Shown here piece after piece: positions 59,854 to 64,000 of a DNA stretch of 64,000 nt; position 1 is the stretch's first letter, and every line of letters starts with the position of its first letter. Below the pieces are notes generated by a model. It was not told the origin of the DNA and did no database searches. It saw only the letters and a program-made list of their open reading frames with translations. The stretch comes from Streptomyces sp. NBC_00154 (GTDB taxonomy: Bacteria > Actinomycetota > Actinomycetes > Streptomycetales > Streptomycetaceae), in assembly GCF_026342835.1 (NCBI RefSeq), contig NZ_JAPEMI010000001.1, positions 3,788,501 to 3,852,500 of the forward strand, read 5' to 3'. The position numbers were made by a program, and so were the translations under genes.

Positions 59854-59889
59854 GTGGATCAGTGTAAAGGGTCTGTCGACATGAAGTCT

Positions 59890-59917
59890 CTTGAATTCAA
59901 GTGTCTTGACATCAAGA
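59890..59917. promoter_or_regulatory. Two MarR-type palindromes
   Basis: CTTGAATTCAAG (59890-59901, perfect) and TCTTGA-CA-TCAAGA (59904-59917). Both share CTTGA/TCAAG half-sites and their centres are 15 bases apart, between marR and the methyltransferase. Confidence 0.65.
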
Positions 59918-59941
59918 TACCTGGATGGTGATCCTGACTGC

Positions 59942-60739
59942 ATGACGACACCCACCTGGGACCCGCAGCAGTACCTGCGCCACGCCGACCACCGCACCCG
60001 CCCGTTCCACGACCTCCTGGCCCGCATCCCCGAGCTCCCGGCCGCACCCGCACCCCGCATCGCGGACCTCGGCTGCGGAGCGGGCAACGTGACGGCCCTC
60101 CTCGCCGACCGCTGGCCCGAGGCCCGCATCACCGGCTACGACAATTCCCCCCAGATGCTGGAACAGGCCCGCGCCCACGCCACCCCCTTCCTGGACTTCG
60201 CCGAGGCGGACGCCACGACCTGGACGCCGGCCGAACCGTACGACCTGATCGTCTCCAACGCCCTGCTCCAGTGGGTCCCCGGCCACACCGACCGCTTCCC
60301 GGCCTGGCTGGACGCCATCACCCCCGGCGGTACGTTTGCCTTCCAGGTACCCGGCAACTTCGACCAGCCCACGCACGTCCTGATGCGCGAACTGGCCGAG
60401 TCCCCGCGCTGGCGCTCCCGCCTGACCGGCATCCTGCGCCACGCCGACGCCGTCCTGACACCCACCGCCTACCTCGACGCGCTCACGGCCCCCGGCATCA
60501 CGGCGGACGTCTGGGAGACCACCTACCTCCACCTCCTGCAGGGCGAGGACGCCGCCCTCGACTGGGTCAAGGGCACCGGCCTGCGCCCGATCCTGACGGC
60601 GCTCGCGGACGACCCGCAGGCCAAGGACGCCTTCCTCACCGAATACCGCGACGCGCTGCGCACCGCCTACCCGAAGGGCCCGCACGGCACGGTCTTCCCG
60701 TTCCGCCGCATCTTCGCCGTGGCCCACAAGGAGAAGTGA
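59942..60739 (+). CDS. Trans-aconitate 2-methyltransferase-like enzyme
   Basis: A 265-residue class I methyltransferase resembling Tam. IADLGCGAGNVTALLADRWPEA is motif I, GYDNSPQMLEQAR the acidic strand end, and SNALLQWVPGH a motif typical of Tam. Tam methylates trans-aconitate, a citric-acid cycle inhibitor. ATG 59942 lies just after the palindromes and has no strong ribosome-binding site. The next gene starts one base inside its stop (TGATG). Confidence 0.85.
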   Translation: MTTPTWDPQQYLRHADHRTRPFHDLLARIPELPAAPAPRIADLGCGAGNVTALLADRWPEARITGYDNSPQMLEQARAHATPFLDFAEADATTWTPAEPYDLIVSNALLQWVPGHTDRFPAWLDAITPGGTFAFQVPGNFDQPTHVLMRELAESPRWRSRLTGILRHADAVLTPTAYLDALTAPGITADVWETTYLHLLQGEDAALDWVKGTGLRPILTALADDPQAKDAFLTEYRDALRTAYPKGPHGTVFPFRRIFAVAHKEK

Positions 60740-61104
60740 TGATCGCCGCAATGGACCACGTCCAACTGGCCGCCCCGGCAGGCTCGGAGGACGCGCTTCG
60801 CGCCTTCTACGTGGACGCCCTCGGCATGACGGAGATCCCGAAGCCGCCGGTCCTCGCAACCCGCGGCGGCTGCTGGTTCCGGACGGGCCCCGTCCAGCTG
60901 CACCTGGGCATCGAAGCGGAGTTCCACCCCGCGAAGAAGGCCCACCCGGGGCTGCGGGTCACGGACATCGAGGCGTTCGCGGCGCGCCTGGAGGCGCACG
61001 GCGCACAGGTGCAGTGGGACGGCGACCTGCCGGGCCACCGCCGGTTCTTCAGCCACGACCCGGTCGGCAACCGGCTGGAGTTCCTGGAACCGGTGGACGG
61101 CTGA
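60739..61104 (+). CDS. Glyoxalase/VOC-family protein
   Basis: A 121-residue vicinal-oxygen-chelate fold protein. It has the bab-bab-type pattern with MDHVQLAAPAGSEDALRAFYVDALGM at the start and HDPVGNRLEFLEP at the end. The His/Glu metal positions are visible (MDHVQ, LHLGIE, NRLEF). Function is unpredictable: dioxygenase, resistance or lyase. Coupled to the methyltransferase. Confidence 0.86.
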   Translation: MIAAMDHVQLAAPAGSEDALRAFYVDALGMTEIPKPPVLATRGGCWFRTGPVQLHLGIEAEFHPAKKAHPGLRVTDIEAFAARLEAHGAQVQWDGDLPGHRRFFSHDPVGNRLEFLEPVDG

Positions 61105-61145
61105 GCACCGGAGCCGGTTCGGGACGGGACACAGGCCAACGGCCG

Positions 61146-61178
61146 GCGGGCCCACCCCTGACGACAGGGCGGGCCCGC
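61146..61178. terminator. GC hairpin between convergent genes
   Basis: Perfect 8-bp outer arms (61146-61153 and 61171-61178) with an inner CCCT/AGGG extension, between the VOC gene and the TetR gene. Confidence 0.6.
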
Positions 61179-61218
61179 TCACACACCGCGTCGGCGCGCC
61201 GGTACTCCCGGTGGCCGG

Positions 61219-61905
61219 TCAGTTCTTGCGATGGCCGATCAGCCGCGGCTTCGACTCCAGATTCTCCAGACCGTGCCAGGCCAGGTTCACCAGATGCGCC
61301 GCCACCTCCGCCTTCTTCGGCTTGCGTACGTTCAGCCACCACTGGCCCGTCAGCGCCACCATGCCGACCAGCGCCTGCGCGTACAGCGGGGCCAGCTTCG
61401 GGTCGAAGCCGCGGGCCTTGAACTCCAGGCCCAGGATGTCCTCCACCTGGGTGGCGATGTCACTGATCAGCGACGCGAAGGTGCCCGTCGACTGGGCGAC
61501 GGGGGAGTCGCGGACCAGGATGCGGAAGCCGTCCGTATACGTCTCGATGTAGTCGAGCAGTGCGAACGCGGCCTGTTCCAGGAGCTCGCGCGGGTGGCCC
61601 GCCGTCAGGGCGCTGGTCACCATGTCGAGGAGCTGGCGCATCTCGCGGTCCACCACGACGGCGTACAGGCCCTCCTTGCCGCCGAAGTGTTCGTAGACGA
61701 CCGGCTTGGAGACGCCGGCGCGGGCCGCGATCTCCTCGACCGAGGTGCCTTCGAAACCCTTGTCGGCGAAGAGGATGCGGCCGATGTCCAGCAGCTGTTC
61801 GCGGCGTTCCTTGCCCGTCATCCTCACGCGGCGGGTCCGCCGGGTGGAGGAGGGACGGTTCTTCTCGCTGCTCGTGCTGCCGTCGGTCGCCACGTCGTCA
61901 ATCAT
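61219..61905 (-). CDS. TetR-family regulator paired with desaturase
   Basis: A 228-residue TetR protein. After a basic leader (SSTRRTRRVRMTGKERR), the HTH is LFADKGFEGTSVEEIAARAGVSKPVVYEHFGGKEGLY. The C-terminal ligand domain has LLDYIETYTDGFRIL and LVGMVALTGQWWLN, typical of actinobacterial fatty-acid regulators. Its ATG overlaps the desaturase stop (ATGA), so they are co-translated. It likely represses the operon through the tandem sites at 62946-62974. Confidence 0.9.
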   Translation of the reverse strand: MIDDVATDGSTSSEKNRPSSTRRTRRVRMTGKERREQLLDIGRILFADKGFEGTSVEEIAARAGVSKPVVYEHFGGKEGLYAVVVDREMRQLLDMVTSALTAGHPRELLEQAAFALLDYIETYTDGFRILVRDSPVAQSTGTFASLISDIATQVEDILGLEFKARGFDPKLAPLYAQALVGMVALTGQWWLNVRKPKKAEVAAHLVNLAWHGLENLESKPRLIGHRKN

Positions 61906-62903
61906 GCCGCGTCGGAGCGCGCGGTCTCGCTCCGGGCGTCGATACGCCGGGAGTCGATCCGGGACGCGTCCGGCCAGCGCACGTCGTACGCCCAGCCGAG
62001 CTTCTCGAACCAGCGGATCAGCCGGGCGCTGGAGTCGACCTGGCCCTTCATGACCCCGTGCCGGGCGCTCGTCGGGTCCGCATGGTGCAGGTTGTGCCAG
62101 GACTCGCCGCAGGACAGGACCGCCAGCCACCACACATTGCCGGACCGGTCCCGGGACTTGAAGGGGCGCTTGCCGACCGCGTGGCAGATGGAGTTGATCG
62201 ACCAGGTGACGTGGTGCAGGAGAGCCACCCGTACGAGAGAGCCCCAGAAGAACGCCGTCGCCGCACCCCACCACGACATCGTCACCAGACCGCCGACCAG
62301 TGGCGGGATCGCCAGCGAGACGATCGTGAACGTGAGGAAGTGGCGGGAGATCCCGCGCAGCGCCGGGTCCTTGACCAGGTCCGGGGCGTACTTGTGCTGC
62401 GGCGTCTGCTCCTCGTCGAACATCCAGCCGATGTGCGCCCACCACAGGCCCTTCATCAGGGCCGGGAGCGTCTCGCCGAACCGCCACGGCGAATGCGGGT
62501 CGCCCTCGGCGTCGGAGAAGCGGTGGTGCTTGCGGTGGTCGGCCACCCAGCGCACCAGCGGGCCCTCCACGGCGAGCGACCCGGCGACGGCCAGGGCGAT
62601 ACGGAGCGGGCGTTTCGCCTTGAAGGAACCGTGGGTGAAGTAGCGGTGGAAACCGATCGTGATGCCGTGGACGCCGGTGAAGTACATGGCGACCAGCAGG
62701 CCCAGATCGAGCCAGCTCACACCGCGGCCCCAGGCCAGCGGAACCGCCGCGACCAGCGCCACGAACGGCACCACGATGAAAAGCAGCAGCGCGATCTGCT
62801 CGATCGAACGCTTGTTGTCGCCGCCGAGCGTGGCGGAGGGGAGAACCGGACCGTCGGCCGCCGGTGTCCGGGCGTCGTCGATCACGTCGGGGGTGCTGTT
62901 CAT
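61902..62903 (-). CDS. Membrane acyl-CoA/acyl-lipid desaturase
   Basis: A 333-residue di-iron membrane desaturase. The three His boxes are HRYFTH, HRKHH and SWHNLHH, with four membrane helices around them (LLLFIVVPFVALVAAVPL and others). It introduces a cis double bond, probably delta-9, into fatty acyl chains and so tunes membrane fluidity. ATG 62903. The basic, Ser/Arg-rich C-terminus is likely disordered. The operon is desaturase-tetR, with two operator-like sites about 45 to 70 bases upstream. Confidence 0.92.
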   Translation of the reverse strand: MNSTPDVIDDARTPAADGPVLPSATLGGDNKRSIEQIALLLFIVVPFVALVAAVPLAWGRGVSWLDLGLLVAMYFTGVHGITIGFHRYFTHGSFKAKRPLRIALAVAGSLAVEGPLVRWVADHRKHHRFSDAEGDPHSPWRFGETLPALMKGLWWAHIGWMFDEEQTPQHKYAPDLVKDPALRGISRHFLTFTIVSLAIPPLVGGLVTMSWWGAATAFFWGSLVRVALLHHVTWSINSICHAVGKRPFKSRDRSGNVWWLAVLSCGESWHNLHHADPTSARHGVMKGQVDSSARLIRWFEKLGWAYDVRWPDASRIDSRRIDARSETARSDAA

Positions 62904-62945
62904 GGGGAGCCCCTGGAGGGTGAGAAGTACGACGGATAGCTCTGG

Positions 62946-62974
62946 CTACGCATCCGTAACCTACGGTTTCGTAA
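62946..62974. promoter_or_regulatory. Two tandem operator-like 14-mers before desaturase
   Basis: CTACG-N4-CGTAA occurs twice: 62946-62959 and 62961-62974, with one base between and a period of 15. Each is near-palindromic (TACG-N4-CGTA). They lie in the expected promoter of the desaturase-tetR operon. Confidence 0.65.
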
Positions 62975-62984
62975 GTATGACAGC

Positions 62985-63020
62985 GCCGAGGCCCGCAGCA
63001 CGAGAGCTGAGGGCCTCGGC
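62985..63020. terminator. Hairpin in the desaturase-ppc divergent gap
   Basis: Perfect 10-bp arms (62985-62994 and 63011-63020). In a divergent gap, so it is more likely structural than a gene-end terminator. Confidence 0.35.
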
Positions 63021-63179
63021 CATGAAGGGGAACGGTGGTCGGGCCGAGAGCAGCGCCGACGGCGCGGACACCTATCCTGGAAGCGTCGGACAGCGCGGTC
63101 CGCACTCTGCTTTCCCGGGGCCTGCTGCCAGCCGCCGGCCCCGGATCCGGTGCTCAACCACTGCAAGGAGCCGCACACT

Positions 63180-64000
<821 letters not shown>

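Overview
The window is a high-GC actinobacterial chromosome segment, almost certainly from a Streptomyces. Signs of this are very strong G/C bias at third codon positions, frequent GTG and some TTG starts, four-base ATGA/GTGA gene overlaps, and typical Streptomyces loci: galT-galE-galK, the pmt/rsmI/tatD/rsmA/ispE block, an SsgA-like protein, a tricorn protease, a DUF574 methyltransferase and several orphan LuxR-type regulators. No rRNA, tRNA, CRISPR array or intact insertion sequence was seen.

Region 1 (1-5,100) holds the most unusual locus. It is a minus-strand, translationally coupled run of six genes: a membrane-anchored TPR protein, a P-loop kinase, a nucleotidyltransferase with the GxFDxxHxGH motif, a 2H (LigT-like) phosphoesterase, a SpoT/MESH1-like HD hydrolase and a SAM methyltransferase. 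I do not recognise the combination as a named system; it looks like an uncharacterised nucleotide or RNA-end metabolism or signalling module. Region 2 (5,100-12,200) is accessory: two secreted carbohydrate-type proteins (an SGNH hydrolase and a beta-helix protein) bracketed by two copies of a 35-bp repeat, then a decayed phosphoesterase pseudogene.

Region 3 (12,200-24,700) has housekeeping and stress genes, a MerR-controlled operon of Baeyer-Villiger-type monooxygenase, alpha/beta hydrolase and SDR that resembles the mycobacterial MymA arrangement, a small stress-like protein, a degenerate repeat array, and a tricorn protease. Region 4 (24,000-33,100) has a TetR regulator with an MMPL exporter, an SsgA-like protein, an ECF-type cobalt/nickel importer behind a Nur-box-like palindrome, a gutted ohrR beside an intact ohr, and a beta-lactamase-fold hydrolase with an SDR.

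Region 5 (33,100-46,900) is mostly core: EamA transporter, YbaK deacylase, a penicillin-binding protein behind a 26-bp perfect palindrome, protein mannosyltransferase, rsmI, tatD, a gutted rpfB-like gene, rsmA, ispE, an acyltransferase, a lipoprotein and an ABC-F protein. Region 6 (46,900-54,700) contains three tandem paralogues with Pro/Gln/Gly/Tyr-rich N-termini, one membrane helix and an extracellular PQQ-like beta-propeller, then a secreted small protein and an orphan response regulator lacking its phosphoacceptor Asp. Region 7 (54,700-64,000) carries galTEK, GNAT, LuxR and MarR regulators, a trans-aconitate-type methyltransferase with a VOC protein, a TetR/acyl-CoA desaturase pair with two tandem operator-like sites, and the start of ppc.

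Repeated themes are divergent or autogenous regulators with visible palindromes, strong hairpin terminators between convergent genes, and several genes broken by small duplications or internal deletions (phosphoesterase, ohrR, rpfB-like). Product calls rest on motifs read by eye; no searches were run.
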